DNA from: Branchiostoma lanceolatum
Lineage: Eukaryota; Chordata; Leptocardii; Amphioxiformes; Branchiostomatidae
Assembly (NCBI RefSeq): GCF_035083965.1
Contig: NC_089729.1
Coordinates: 17,348,964 to 17,412,963 of the forward strand
Reading direction: 5' to 3'
Length of the DNA: 64,000 nucleotides
In this document: positions 33,601-44,407 of the stretch, in pieces
How positions within the stretch are numbered: position 1 is the first letter of the stretch
Layout of the letters: each line of letters begins with the position of its first letter
Translations under genes and position numbers: made by a program
Notes under the pieces: generated by a model
Database searches by the model: none
Told to the model about the DNA's origin: nothing
What the model saw: the letters and a program-made list of their open reading frames with translations, nothing else

Positions 33601-34402
33601 TTCCTTCGAAGACTTCCAGCAACTTATGCGCCGGCATGGGAACGATGGGCACGTTGCTATGACAACGAATATGATTTACGCGCCACAGACGCAGGGAGTA
33701 GACCCAGGGATATCACTCCGCCCATCGGTTGGTCCTGTAGCTAACACCCAGAAATACAGTGCTGGCTCAGCCATTGCACAGAATCCGTCAAACACAGGAC
33801 AATACCCATTCCAACAACAGTTAGGCAGAATTAAGGATACGGTAGACCAGTCCATGGCATATAGGTACTGCAATGGCACTGTAGACCAAAGTGGGCTGCA
33901 CCCAAGTAGGGCTTGGCCACTAATGCCTAGCAGAAGCCCTGTGAACACCACCTCGCCGTTGGACTTTCAGACAGACGTTAACAGACATTCAGCCTACCGT
34001 CTTGGACCACCGCCACCACTATACAGCGGAACACCAAGATTTAGTCCACCGTTTAGGACACACGAGACCGGGAACAGATACATGCGGATCAACAATCAAG
34101 ATACACAGATCAAGGAAGATGACATCAGTCCAGAACCGATGGATCTACGAGTGAAGAGACACAGGCCGTCGCCGCCGCCTCTGATCCGTATTGAGCCGTC
34201 ATATTATCCGCGAACAACCATCACATCGGCGGCGAGACCTCCCATCCACAACGGCTGGACCAGACAGGAGGCTGAGAGGCTCGCGTACAACGGACAACCG
34301 AACTCTCACACGAACTCTCGCGAGAGATTGTCCGTCATCTTAGACGAGATCGAGACGACTGTTTGCAGTAGCTATGCCGCGCAAATGAGGTCATTACCGT
34401 GA
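30605..34402 (+). CDS. ZNF750/PRR35-like zinc-finger protein, long paralogue (1265 aa)
   Basis: A single open frame starts with three ATG codons and is directly preceded by an in-frame TAG that also forms a splice-acceptor context. Residues 11-31 are a classical C2H2 finger (C11-x2-C14-x12-H27-x3-H31). Residues 534-556 are FRCFQCPFMC-type, C534-x2-C537-x12-H550-x5-C556, the atypical C2HC finger I know from ZNF750 and PRR35. About residues 675-721 form a basic helical block, and 1178-1184 read PMDLRVK, followed by KRHRP. The C-terminus reads LDEIETTVC. The rest is low-complexity, rich in Ser, Pro, Thr and Gln. ZNF750 in mammals is a nuclear regulator of epithelial differentiation that uses short PxxLS motifs to bind CtBP. 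A similar role here is inference. The finger, the helical block, PMDLRVK and the C-terminus recur in the gene at 41424-42605. Confidence 0.8.
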   Translation: MMMTTRLRYRCSGCGYTTLQRKRIGDHVDGHRRDLERRAGKQDGHAEKERVGSSADQVRILIQVEEKAYKPGKPQQVKRKRRCWTDDILHLFGQVNEVGQQQKTSPDNSPVKGSVQPQGNGTQVDGNSSGKGQTPQHITAFNQLSNNEECVGQGVVRNSPAKQSDELQKGVPSDTHSVLPGFQAPTEQIPGHVGRGGTCRDAAASNVHQCPNPGGDTTKVSDLDSAVTLPPLWGMVGADSQRPIKNSALPVASLRCAEKSSTPQNVVLNLSPHNGMDNGTSLTSKTTPILETTDRENCARTEDSCTTRHCDNTPVIMDVFSLSEKQATINKSQPDILRGLSVTNPHRLSLSYLGLAGSEVSRTTPTQREIRSAPPALQAHGTRVDTPALTPTQVCNLPVSTASDNSLVNTQPMFLHQANNKTSGDLHGVQKCGEIMTDSQNDEGYYRPSDLRTKDQGSPESMNRLVYSNQSVTEASVPVNQGVDLPFTDYGDVTSSTANGGATGATKFRSIAPKPPSVDMILPYYVGESRVFRCFQCPFMCLEKKLLLMHMREEQCYSGLVRRESAMEALKMLKEGHTAKDASQLQASNETCHGATPIIEAEKSVPSPAANIEISSGNDTPEEDTNTVPSVATVLEDNNNVQMSGSVESEAKESVERNIGPADDDLIPSGTTFPKEVKFAAFKRPITIRNQHQADKLREIMQHEHLKARFMHMLKVRLKRALTGVNDKTPSKGGADSNGQKSPTVSANVQETNATKGLRCNTHAKVSSSPTLSPIPEVNIKKEVAEKSGSHCSDEKQDDQKIRPATPSKNTRSGRTSTSERQTKRMSSPNVPSAFQANQKGEWIEEDDVIVYVGQDCEVQRGKREPPQISATGKLQTVVEALRENHASKIQGATSTSDVGQPPQTASPLSPSPLLQLARLTNANPYLVNKPPDNARGTGGPTTEVSVSPEQSVAMPCTSKNVGAASPDPRHAPKRGAHMDADVIECTPPKRQALQQKHISFEDFQQLMRRHGNDGHVAMTTNMIYAPQTQGVDPGISLRPSVGPVANTQKYSAGSAIAQNPSNTGQYPFQQQLGRIKDTVDQSMAYRYCNGTVDQSGLHPSRAWPLMPSRSPVNTTSPLDFQTDVNRHSAYRLGPPPPLYSGTPRFSPPFRTHETGNRYMRINNQDTQIKEDDISPEPMDLRVKRHRPSPPPLIRIEPSYYPRTTITSAARPPIHNGWTRQEAERLAYNGQPNSHTNSRERLSVILDEIETTVCSSYAAQMRSLP

Positions 34403-34959
34403 GACGAAATATCTGCAGAAAGATTGTATATTTTACGGACTTTTTTACAGAAAAAATCACTTTGCAGGTTTGGTTGAAGAAATGACAATTAGACCACTTT
34501 GTGAGAAGATATTTAATGTACTTTGGATACAAGTAAAGATGATGATGATACAAGTAAGTGGACCTTTATACAAGGTATGGCAAGGACATTGTTATGGATT
34601 ATAAAGCTAATAATGCCAAGGCATGGGCAAAAAATGTAAAGCAAAGAAAACGCTTTAAACGCAAATTGTAAAATGCTTTAGAAACACCATTGTGAAAACG
34701 TAACTATTCTTCCGAGAAACTAAATTTGACATTTTCTTGGATTTTGTAGTTAACATCATTGACACATATGTTATCACCAATCTATGAATGCACCACTAAC
34801 TTCAAGAAAGTCAGATTTTCTATATCTAGTTATAGCTTGTAATCTGTTTGCTGTTTGCTTCATAACATTTAATGTCTTACATTGTAACATTAGCTATGAC
34901 GAACTATGATGCTATAGCTGACACTTAGTTTCGGAAGGTGCAAGTCATGTTCTATGCAT

Positions 34960-34965
34960 AATAAA
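34960..34965 (+). terminator. Candidate polyadenylation signal of the long ZNF750-like gene
   Basis: AATAAA about 560 bases after the stop codon in AT-rich sequence. A second AATAAA at 35208-35213 is an alternative. Confidence 0.45.
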
Positions 34966-35404
34966 ACCATAATTTCATAATCATTGTTTTATACATGTAT
35001 ATAAAATCACTTGAACTGTTTTAGTCAAGTTATGTCCGTTCAAAACATATCTTAAGCATATTTGTAGTCTTATCTTAAATATAGATTTTTTATTAACTTC
35101 TGGACTTATGTTTAATACCCCAGAGATGTACATTTGAGAATTTCTCTGATTTGTTCTTATGTGAACTTATATCAATTATGTGATATTCATGTGTTGGTGG
35201 AGGGAGGAATAAAATATTCTTAACGTCAAACGGATTGTATGGAATCATATTTTGTGTGATTCAGAATGATGACTGGCCATCCGCGGGAGTCAAGTTTCGA
35301 TGATATAATAATGCAAACAGTATTGCGGGGGATGTAAATATGTTATGAGTAGTCTCAGAAGCATGTGTTTATGTGACTGTACCGGGTATGTTACCTTTGA
35401 CATA

Positions 35405-35655
35405 CAAGCTCTATTTTCTTTTGGCGTAACGGCAGGATTTCCGACTCAGAACCAAGGGGTTCCGGATTCGAATCTCCTGCTGCCACCGATCTTGTGCCTT
35501 TGGGAAAAAAAGGCACTTAACACGATTTTCCCCACTCCACCCAAGTGTAAAAATCGGGTACATTATGTGTGGGGGTCACAACATCAGCAATAGCTGCCTG
35601 TGTCCCACGTGTATTGCACTGTTGCAATTCCAATAAATCCAAATCCAAATCTTTT
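35405..35655 (+). mobile_element. tRNA-derived SINE
   Basis: The head has an A-box-like TGGCGTAACGG (35422-35432) and, about 31 bases further on, a B-box-like GGATTCGAATC (35464-35474), the spacing of an internal RNA polymerase III promoter. A unique body follows and a short repeated tail (AAATCCAAATCCAAATC) at 35636-35652. The AAAAAAGG run after GGG at 35504-35512 may belong to the head-body junction. No intact tRNA cloverleaf. Confidence 0.75.
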
Positions 35656-37324
35656 ATCAAAAGGTCACCCTCGCCAAATACTTTATAAACGCAAGGAGAT
35701 AAACGTAATACAACCGGCTGGATTATATTTGTTTCACGTATGGCACAGCAATTGTTAAGGTTGTCTTGGATAGTTCAACTAAAAAACAATATCCGATAGG
35801 ACGATCCAAAGCACAGCCTATGCCCAACGTTTCTTAATTTTTCTCTGCATACCTTTCTATTCACATATCCATCCGTATCATTTGAATGTAACTGGCTTAC
35901 TGCTATATTTCTTCGCCTTTTTATATAATATTTCAATTTATCTCATCAAGAAACTTTTCAGTTTGGTTCTATATCAAGAGCGATCGACAAACAGTAGTAG
36001 GATACCCAAACGTTCATCAAATGGCTGTATAATCATCTCTTTGTTTCGGTTCCCGCCAGTACTACCAAAACAGATCGAACCTCAAAGGTCAAAGCATCAG
36101 GATTTATCCTCGTCCTTTTGTTGTGGCTCCTTTTGTTGACTGATTTTTATCTCAGTGAATCTTTGACGAGCGAATCTTTGAAATGTTCATGAAAATATTA
36201 ATTAGTGAGGAAAGGGTAGACGGATTTGTGCCTGCCACTAGCACTATTTTTATTACAGTAGACCTGGGGCTGTTTTCCGCACCCCACCTGCAGTGAGAAG
36301 TTCACATGACATTATCACATGTTAGTGGAAATGTCAAGGGTCAAACGGCGCCATCCTTGTGTTTGTTGACAAAACCCAACCATTGAGAAGCCATTTCAGG
36401 CCACATGGACAAAATGTGTACTGAATTTGATACCAATTGCAAAGTTCTAGTCAGTATTGTCCAATAGTAACGCCACTATACACCATGAAGCTTTTGTTTT
36501 TCCCTTGATTTTGTCATCACCTTGTCGCGTTAAATGTCATCCTCGGCTAACACCCAAGCATAGAATTTCAGCCCCCGGGGCAATATTGTCATGCAGTGGT
36601 ATTCTATCTGTATTGTCATACAATGGTACCCTATCTGTATGTTCATTTGATGCTTATGATTCTACCCATCGGAAAACACTGTCTATGGGCTGTGGTTAAG
36701 AACTCTAACATTGAAGAAACTGTGCGGATATTGTTTAGAACTCTTTAAACCGTTGAAGGTCATTAGCCTACCTAATTACTGTAATCTGACATAATGACCT
36801 TAAGTCGAAAGACTAGAAAGATGCCTGGGGTGAAATCTAGTCTCATGTGTTATTTTACTAAACAGTTTGGATATAGTCCGGCCCACAGTACGCAAGAAGA
36901 ATGATGCAACAATAACAAAAACAGCAATGAGAAAAATCTGCTATTTGTCCTTGTCTCATGGGCGGGGTCATTTTTACGATGCTCGGATCGTAGTAAACAA
37001 GAGACGTTTGACGTGCACATTGTTTATGGGGTGAGTGACCTTTACTGTAGCTGCAGGCGTATGGTCAACCCTTTTCAGGTGATTTAGATGCCTCACTATC
37101 CTAGTTAGAACTCTGTCTAGTGCCGGCGGACCCGGGCAAGCACAACCTTGGCATTTCTAAGTACTGTCAGTCACATAACAACCGTTACGGTTTCAATAGG
37201 CTATAACTTGCCTGTGTGAGTCTTTCACATCATTGAACAGCGGTTACATAAAATGGTTTCAATCAACTGTAATTAGCCTGTTACACAATCTCTCACTCAC
37301 TCGCTGTCAGGGGCCATATGGGCC

Positions 37325-38150
37325 ACCTTCCCAAGTAGGTAAAGATCGGCTGAAACAAGAGTTCCGCGACCTCATATCTCCATGAACAATTCTATTTATG
37401 CAAATGACTTACACATTTACATAATATATGCTTAATCATAAACACCTTTATCTTCCTTACACATGTTGCAATATTGACAGTCCTATAATTTTACAATTTG
37501 ATGAATTTCGGTGTTTTTGCATTAATCATGCAAATTAGGAATTCATTTGCATAATGTTGATGCTCCACTTTCCATAAACTACATATGTTACATGTATTTG
37601 AGTCTTATAATGGAAAACACTGAAAAAATAGATTTTCCTCATTAGCTATGCATATTAAGTCCCAATTAGCATAATTTGCACTTCATTGTGTACATCTCTT
37701 TCTAAGCTACCCGCATACTAGATATCATGGAAATCCGTCGTTCATTTGTTCAGTTATTCTCCTTAGAAGATTTTCATCAAATGCCCCTGCAGTTTCAGAG
37801 AAAGCTGCTAGGGGACCCAAACCCACACCACTTCTTCATTACACCACAAGCTATCTGCCACCAAAAAATCAAGACAATAGCACGTCCAGGTCAAGAGATA
37901 CAAAAATGGAATTTCTGTTGCAGTACCAAGGTCACATACCAGGGGGCCCAAAATCGACCTTGAATTTCGGCTTCACAACACCTGCCCACATACTAAAATA
38001 TCATCGTAATCCATCAAGAGGTTCTTGAGTTATGCTGACTTCAGTAGTCCGGAAACACAAACAGACAAACAGATAAACAGACACACAGACACACCCAAAA
38101 CTATATCTCCATTTTTCATGGAGATAATTTTCATGGAGATAAAAATAGGC
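37325..38150. repeat. Interspersed repeat with CATATCTCCATGAA-like ends
   Basis: Starts near CGACCTCATATCTCCATGAA and ends near TTTTTCATGGAGATAA, inverted relatives. It contains ATGAATTT/ATGCAAATTA motifs, TTCTTGAGTTATGCTGACTT and a CAAACAGACAAACAGA run at 38060-38090. The combination is that of a moderately long non-autonomous element. No ORF with a recognisable product. Confidence 0.5.
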
Positions 38151-38867
38151 AGACTTGTTACAGGCTCTGAGCTAGTCGTGGAGTACAGTCACCCGATTGG
38201 CAAATTATTGAATCTATTTGGCCAGTTTATACCTATTTTTCCAGCAAACACACAGAGCCTGGTACAAACTACCGACAGTGTCACATTAGACGTACGATCT
38301 CCATACGATCGAAAGCTCTGCGGATTCTTTGAATAGTCGTGCACGTCTACATGTATAGAATTCCACTATCTTCTTACTGAAAAGGCTGTCTTACATCCTT
38401 CGATATTCAGTTCTGTCACAGTCTTCTTGAAAATTCTACATCATATGACGGCCTCAGTACGACGAATGTGAACGCACCATAAGGGGGAAGGGGTTGAATG
38501 GGGCATTTTAAACAATCCCAGCACGTTGTTCATCTAGTTGTACAGGAACGATTTTAGAATATCAGTTTTGACATTTTCTCTTATCAAGACTCCTAGTCCA
38601 GTGGACTCAAGCTCGCGGTGTCCAAGGCTTTCTCATACTCTAAAACTAATCAGCCCTAAATGCAGCAATCACATTATTCTGCTTCGGTAAGCGTTAGTAA
38701 TTTTCTGCAATAATAGTTCTTTTACTACCACTGCTGGAATATCGCTGACCTGGCAAACACAATGCAATGGCGTTCCAAGGAGGTTATGTAACTCAAAGCG
38801 TTCTGACCCGAAGCGACATAATGATGTGGCTATTTTTACAGTCTTATCATTCGTCTTCATTAAAGAT

Positions 38868-38947
38868 GAGGCACTCAGCATGATTAAGGCCACCCGAGGT
38901 CATCCTTGAGGCACTCGGCATGATTAAGGCCACCCGAGGTCATCCTT
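38868..38947. repeat. Perfectly spaced 40-bp tandem duplication
   Basis: Two adjacent 40-base units begin GAGGCACTC(A/G)GCATGATT and end GAGGTCATCCTT, with one mismatch. The near-identity means the duplication is young. Confidence 0.95.
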
Positions 38948-39778
38948 ACGTAACGCAAGAGGTCGTAGAGTACCTTTTGCTGTTCACCTTCACCTTTTGG
39001 GGTGACCTTATGGCTAAAACATTTGTGGTATTTGACTGCAAATAGAATCTAGTACAGCGATGCCTGGTGTACGTAAGGGCGTGATTTGAATAATATAGTG
39101 CTGTTTCCAAGGATACACGTTTTATTGAGAAACAATTATTTCGCAATAGAATGTGACACAGATCAAATCGCTGTGATGGCATGGGTAAAAAAAGACTCCT
39201 GTCGCGTTCAGTGGTGGGGGAGGGGGGCACTCAATGTTTGAATGTATACTGATTCATAGAGGGGGCAATTATTATTTCCTACGTCTATCTTGGGTGTTTA
39301 GAAGTGTTCATAAGAAGTTAATAACCAATATCCACTCAGGTGACGGGCACAAACAATTTGTGAACAACAATAACACCGTATTTGCCTACAACTTGCGGGC
39401 ATAAGTTAAATATCAAGACCTATCAGCTGCAAGAAATTCTGGGATTGGCATCTATCTCTTATATAATGTGCCCTGAAGGAAAACGTGTTTTTGGACGGTA
39501 CAAAAATGTACATAATCATGCATAATTTCTAGTCGTTGCTATTTACCCTGACATTTCACACGGCAACATAATATATGATTAAGACCGAGTGAGAGGTCAG
39601 CTATTGTTCTTAGTCATCCCCCCTAAGGCCTTCTTCTGCATGAGTTCATGTTCTGCCCTCGCTCTTTCAAATGACAAGCGGTGACCCTGTCAGTTTGAGC
39701 TCCCTTTGTTTAGTTGCAGTGATCCACACTGCCAAAAAGCCTAGAACGTGTCCTACCTGGAAAGACGGGTATCGTGGA

Positions 39779-39968
39779 TAATCTCCAAGCAGATCTACAC
39801 GGGGCGCGAAAATCGTATATGCTAGCCAGCGAAGCTCCAGTCAGCCAGATAAGCTCCAGCCAGCCCTGTACGGAGGATATCTGGCTAGCATATACGATTT
39901 GGCTGGCTGGAGCTTATCTGGCTAGCATATACGATTTTCGCGCCCCGTGTAGATCTGCTTGGAGATTA
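39779..39968. mobile_element. 190-bp hairpin element with 9-bp target duplication (MULE-like MITE)
   Basis: Inverted arms of about 52 bases begin TAATCTCCAAGCAGATCTAC and include GGGGCGCGAAAATCGTATAT. The flanks are identical 9-mers, TATCGTGGA at 39770-39778 and 39969-39977, a perfect target-site duplication. Nine-base duplications are typical of Mutator-like elements. The centre has further partial copies of the arm (CTGGCTAGCATATACGATTT twice). The arms are almost identical, so it inserted recently. Confidence 0.9.
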
Positions 39969-41423
39969 TATCGTGGAGGTCGTTAATTTGTGTTTAGTGT
40001 AAATCGGGCCAACATGGTAGATCTACGCGTAAAAACTGTTACTCTATGTCGATTACACCAATGAGGTTGATTACACCCAACAAATTTATTCCCACGAAAT
40101 CACGGGTGAAGTAGGCTGAAATGTAAAAGAAACATTCAGAACGATTCGATCTTGTTCTACAGTTAAAGCTTGAGATAGCATCTATTCTAGATCTTTAGAT
40201 CATTAGGGCAGTGACGAACATTTGGCTAATGATTCACACTTAAAAGTGGGACTAAGATAACCCAATGACGTCAAGAAAAGCCGTGTTTTACTGGTACCTT
40301 ATCTTTGATGACGCACTAGTTTTGATCTGTACGTCAAATGTGACCTTTGTGGTATAAATCAAATAATTCGTTTTTTTTTTATATCTTATCAATTTCAAAC
40401 CACTTACCAAAAATTCTTAATCAAAATCCAGGTCTAAAATGACAGCCACGTTTATCAAAATCATGTTCTATTTTAGACGTTGTGAGTTGGATTTAATAGG
40501 ATGCCTGGAGGTATAGGTATGATAGGCCTGTAGCAAGGTCAAATGAAGAGTTGCTAAATGAAGAATTACCATTCGTTAAAGATTTATTTCGTGCCATTTA
40601 GTACATATACATGTAGTTACATTTACTAAAATCATACTGCAAGAGGGATACTTCAATTCAAGCTAAAATCAAACGGACAAGACGACTGATTCGTGTTGGA
40701 TGTACCATCCAGTTCACCTGAAAGGTCAAATTACTGAATGATAGCTTGTGTTCGGTTGAGTGGAATAATTGTACGCCATTGACCTTTTTTTCAGGTTTGC
40801 CACTGTCTTTCCATTGTGCATACTGTTGAGTTGTCACTTGAGGACAGTTTTTAATATTTCAATTCCTAGTCCTACTTTATTCTTGTACTGGATTAGATGG
40901 CCCTAGTTAACATCAGACTTCGCAAGATTTTGAACTGATCGTTACAAGTGAGTGTGTAACAAAAACATCCCATGGGAGCAAAGTTTCTAATAGTAGAAGC
41001 GACGCCTGTCTTTGCATCTTTGAATGGCAGGCTGGCGAAAGCACTGACAGAAGCATGCAAACTATTATATGATCCCATTTTTAGTTACTTAGTCTCATAA
41101 CTATCGTCACGTATCTACTTATGAGAATTTTGTACACCCATGATTTTTTACATTGATCTCCATACGTTTATCTGGAGTTGAATATTTACACAAATAAATA
41201 ATCATTGTGAAAAATATACAGAAATCTTGTAAACATTACTGTAGGAGATTAAAAGCCTTTTTATCTTCATGATACCGTTTTGAGTCCTTGCCAAGGCGTC
41301 AACAAAGATACGTGTCCTCATATTGGCTTTTCTCTGTGTCTGTCCAATGTCTCAGATCTGCATGTATTAAATGTCCATGTCAATGTCATTGTTCTGTCTG
41401 TTAGTGTACTTGACTCATAGTCA

Positions 41424-42605
41424 TCACTGATCGATTACACGACGAGACTGGGTCTCACGCCTCAGTTCATCATGACAGCGTTTGATAGTCTGAATTCCTT
41501 CGAGAAACGCAGGCCGACAATCCCAGCAAACGCACCTCTCTACCTCCCTCAGTGCCTTTCCCAAACTCCTCTGACGGATGTACTCTGGAGTGTTCATAGT
41601 ATGCTGTCCAAAATGATCTGCCGTGCCGGTTTCTGTACGATTGTGAAAACTTGGAGGTCGCGACCGATGGAGGTCAATTTCTTCATCTCCTGTCGCCGTG
41701 GACGGTTGTGTGGTTGTGTGTTTGACGCGGAGGTCCATCGGTACACATGAGGACAAGTGGGTTCCCTGTGGAAATGATGGTCTATGAAAGACCTTTGTGT
41801 CTTTCTTCTCGGTTGCTGAGCATTTGCTGTCGTAGCCGTGGGCACCTGTCACGTTCTGTGAATCGTGGGCGATGGTGTGACTGGAATTAGGAAACAACAG
41901 TGGTTGTATGTTGGGTTTCAGTTCCAATAGCTTCTTCTCCTCTTCAACGGCCAGTTTTTGTTTCTTCATCGCAACTGTAGGTGGGTGTTTTGTACTCTGC
42001 AACTCCATAATCTTCTTCCTCATCTTAATTCTTAGGATGTTCGTGAATCTGTTTCTGCTTTCTTGTTGCTGCAGAATTCTTCGTAGTTTGCCCGCATGTC
42101 TAGCTTCCACGGTCAATGCATGCTTTTTGAAGGTAAGAAAGGGAGTCATTGAGGTGTTTGTGCTTTCAGAAGATACATTTCCACCACACAAGTTCTGTGC
42201 GTAACACTCTTGTACTTCTTTATGCTTCGTCGGATTTGATGTTCCAACTGCGTCACTACCTACTGAATTGCGTCTTTCATATGACTGCTTCTTAGTCACA
42301 GTGTATGTTGCGGCAAATTTTCTCGTGACGTTTGGGGTCCTCCCAGTACGACATGCTATGCTATTATACATGAGTTGGGCCGTATCCTTTACTGTGTATT
42401 CACGTTTCAACGTCTTCAACTTGTCTCTGTCTGAAACATTTCCCTGAAGACCTAGGTTACATCGCACGTCTTTCATATGAAGATGAAGATCGTTCTTCTC
42501 AGAACACACAAATGAGCACTGGAAGCATTTGAATGTCTTACTTTCCAATATTGTATCCTCTCTTACCGCAGACTGCTGTGTATCCATGACCATATTTGAC
42601 GCCAT
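41424..42605 (-). CDS. ZNF750/PRR35-like zinc-finger protein, short paralogue (393 aa)
   Basis: I chose the ATG at 42605 (context AAAATGG) rather than the frame's upper end, because the 54 upstream codons read through a LINE tail (IHSFIHSLL) and a probable splice acceptor. Residues 25-49 contain C27-x2-C30-x12-H43-x5-C49 in FKCFQCSFVC, the ZNF750-type C2HC finger, followed by LKREYTVKDTAQL, which aligns with LKEGHTAKDASQL in the long paralogue. Residues 157-201 are a basic helix (FLTFKKHALTVEARHAGKLR...) matching the block in the other gene. Residues 289-295 are PMDLRVK. The end reads EVERCVC, like EIETTVC there. It lacks the N-terminal C2H2 finger. It probably acts in the nucleus as a transcription regulator (inference). 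Confidence 0.75.
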   Translation of the reverse strand: MASNMVMDTQQSAVREDTILESKTFKCFQCSFVCSEKNDLHLHMKDVRCNLGLQGNVSDRDKLKTLKREYTVKDTAQLMYNSIACRTGRTPNVTRKFAATYTVTKKQSYERRNSVGSDAVGTSNPTKHKEVQECYAQNLCGGNVSSESTNTSMTPFLTFKKHALTVEARHAGKLRRILQQQESRNRFTNILRIKMRKKIMELQSTKHPPTVAMKKQKLAVEEEKKLLELKPNIQPLLFPNSSHTIAHDSQNVTGAHGYDSKCSATEKKDTKVFHRPSFPQGTHLSSCVPMDLRVKHTTTQPSTATGDEEIDLHRSRPPSFHNRTETGTADHFGQHTMNTPEYIRQRSLGKALREVERCVCWDCRPAFLEGIQTIKRCHDELRRETQSRRVIDQ

Positions 42606-42719
42606 TTTGATCTCCGTCTCAAGTTGGTGTCTTTGCTGATATCCTATGAATGTTGTAAGAATGCAAAATAAACTGTGCTCGCCGTATCGATAGGTCAGTC
42701 TCCCTGTGTATAGTAGTGA

Positions 42720-43140
42720 ATGGATGAATGAATGAATGAAGATTGTACACATACATTTTGTATACAAGTACCCGCTGGGTTAAGTACTGTACAGGTCAAA
42801 GAAGTATTCAGATACATCAGAGATACATCATCAAATTACTACAATAATTATACACTACATGGATTCGACTTCTCATAGCTTCTACAATGGTAAAAATGTA
42901 AGAGCAGATATGATTCATAATCAATGATTTCTCTAAACTCATCAGAAATGTAAATGTGTCTAAATTGCTTAGTGGTATATGAAGTATTAGGTGTTCATGA
43001 ACGACCGAGAGAAAATTAAAACAAACAGAACGGAGTCTCCGAAACTGGGCCTTACCGTTCTTGTAGATTAGCTCCAACCTGATAAGATCATGAGTTGAAC
43101 GTTTGGAGTGCCGAGGCTGACATTTCAAATGCAGCAAGCC
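42720..43140 (-). mobile_element. LINE 3' fragment at the 5' side of the short ZNF750-like gene
   Basis: The + strand has TGAATGGATGAATGAATGAATGAAG, split as a (TTCA)n tail when read on the minus strand. Above it a degenerate frame reads FTFLMSLEKSLI followed by EAMRSR, which follows the pattern at 21300-21400. The insertion lies directly upstream of the predicted start codon and may be part of the 5' UTR. Confidence 0.5.
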
Positions 43141-44390
43141 TTTGTCCCAACCTAATATGGTAAGAGCTCGAAAAGAAACTAAAGACTGACCAGTGAATAC
43201 CGTGCCCTGATCATCTCACCGCCTCTGTTTGAAAGCACCAGTCTTTCTCGGGATATAGTTGTGAGCCCACGTACGCTACCAGTCAACACAAAATAGACAC
43301 AAAACGGTTCTACGATATGACGCCGATGCACTAAACTATCTCGTACGTACCACGCATACACACAGAGATCTACTGGTGCTACAAACGCCGAGTCGCGCAA
43401 ACAATTTTAATCTATTGTTCAATTGACGTCATCTGTGCCATTTTTTTCATCACGTGTGCCCCAGGCGGCAGTGAAATTGTTCTTATGTCCTATTGATGTT
43501 TATTCCGGTGACGCTTGTCGGGATAAGCCATCATAAGGCTTTTGTAAACCCGTTTAACACTTTGACTATCACAAACCTACCGGAAATATTACATACAGCG
43601 TAAACGTCATATGAAAGAACCACACCTTGTCAACTCACGGTACTTTCGGCTCATTGCGAGACGACAAAGTGTCTTGCCGTTATTATTTACTGTGACAGTG
43701 CGACAGGCATGCATCAGAGCTTTATGACAGAAAGCGGCTAGCACAAAGCTCGTGACGCATCTAGCCACCGATGATGACGTCACTCAGTTGAGTCTTCAGT
43801 CGACCGCAAGCCCCCGAGGGTGTCACGTGCGGAAGCCAACAGACGCTAGTCTAATGTTGTCTTCTTTGACAAATATCGTGTGATGTCTGTCTTTTGTGTA
43901 TCGGATAAAATGTTTCTGTTCAGTGATGCGTTTTTAGGTAGATATCGGCACTCACACACCGATTCCGCTTCAGTCTATGCCAAACTCCGTTGGTTGTTGA
44001 AAAAGTAATTCAGAAATTCAGTGCTATCAAAATGGGTGGGTAATTTGCCAGTAAAACTCCCTTGGCGCCAACAACAAGTTAACAACGATTTTTTACGGCA
44101 CAAGTGTACAGTTTTCTAACATTGATTATGATATAACAGTGGCGGGGAATCCTTCGCAAGTTTTCCCAATGGTTATGAATACAGTAGTCAGTTTTTTTAA
44201 TCATTGACTGAGGTTCGGTGATGGTCAAATGAAAAAAAAGCAATTCTTAAAGATAAAAAATGTTAGCATCAAAACAGGTGATAACGAAAAAGGCCTTCCA
44301 ATAATTTCATTTATACACAGGAGGAACTCTTTATCAAAGGGGGTTCCTTATTCTAGGGTTCACATATTATTTTCAAGTTGTCAAATCCAG
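43141..44390. other. Gene-free interval upstream of the short ZNF750-like gene
   Basis: No exon is supported. A palindromic TGACGTCA (43775-43782) and CACGTG (43824-43829) occur within 60 bases in a locally GC-rich stretch, which could mark a promoter, but there is no direct evidence and neither gene is adjacent. Confidence 0.3.
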
Positions 44391-44407
44391 GGGGTCCCCC
44401 GAAAGTG

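Larger units (their letters stand above)
34403..41423. other. Interval between the convergent ZNF750-like genes
   Basis: Seven kilobases hold the 3' UTRs, the SINE at 35405, the repeat at 37325, the 40-bp duplication and the hairpin element. A part-copy of MITE family A is near 38195-38275. No other exon is supported. Confidence 0.5.

Noticed and set aside
42606-42767. An upstream extension of the short ZNF750-like protein to an ATG at 42767
   Set aside because: The extra 54 codons run through the LINE tail (IHSFIHS) and a likely splice acceptor. The internal ATG at 42605 has a better context and precedes the conserved part.
43775-43829. TGACGTCA and CACGTG as a promoter
   Set aside because: Both are short motifs expected by chance at this scale, and no gene start is adjacent. 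They are mentioned only in the interval note.
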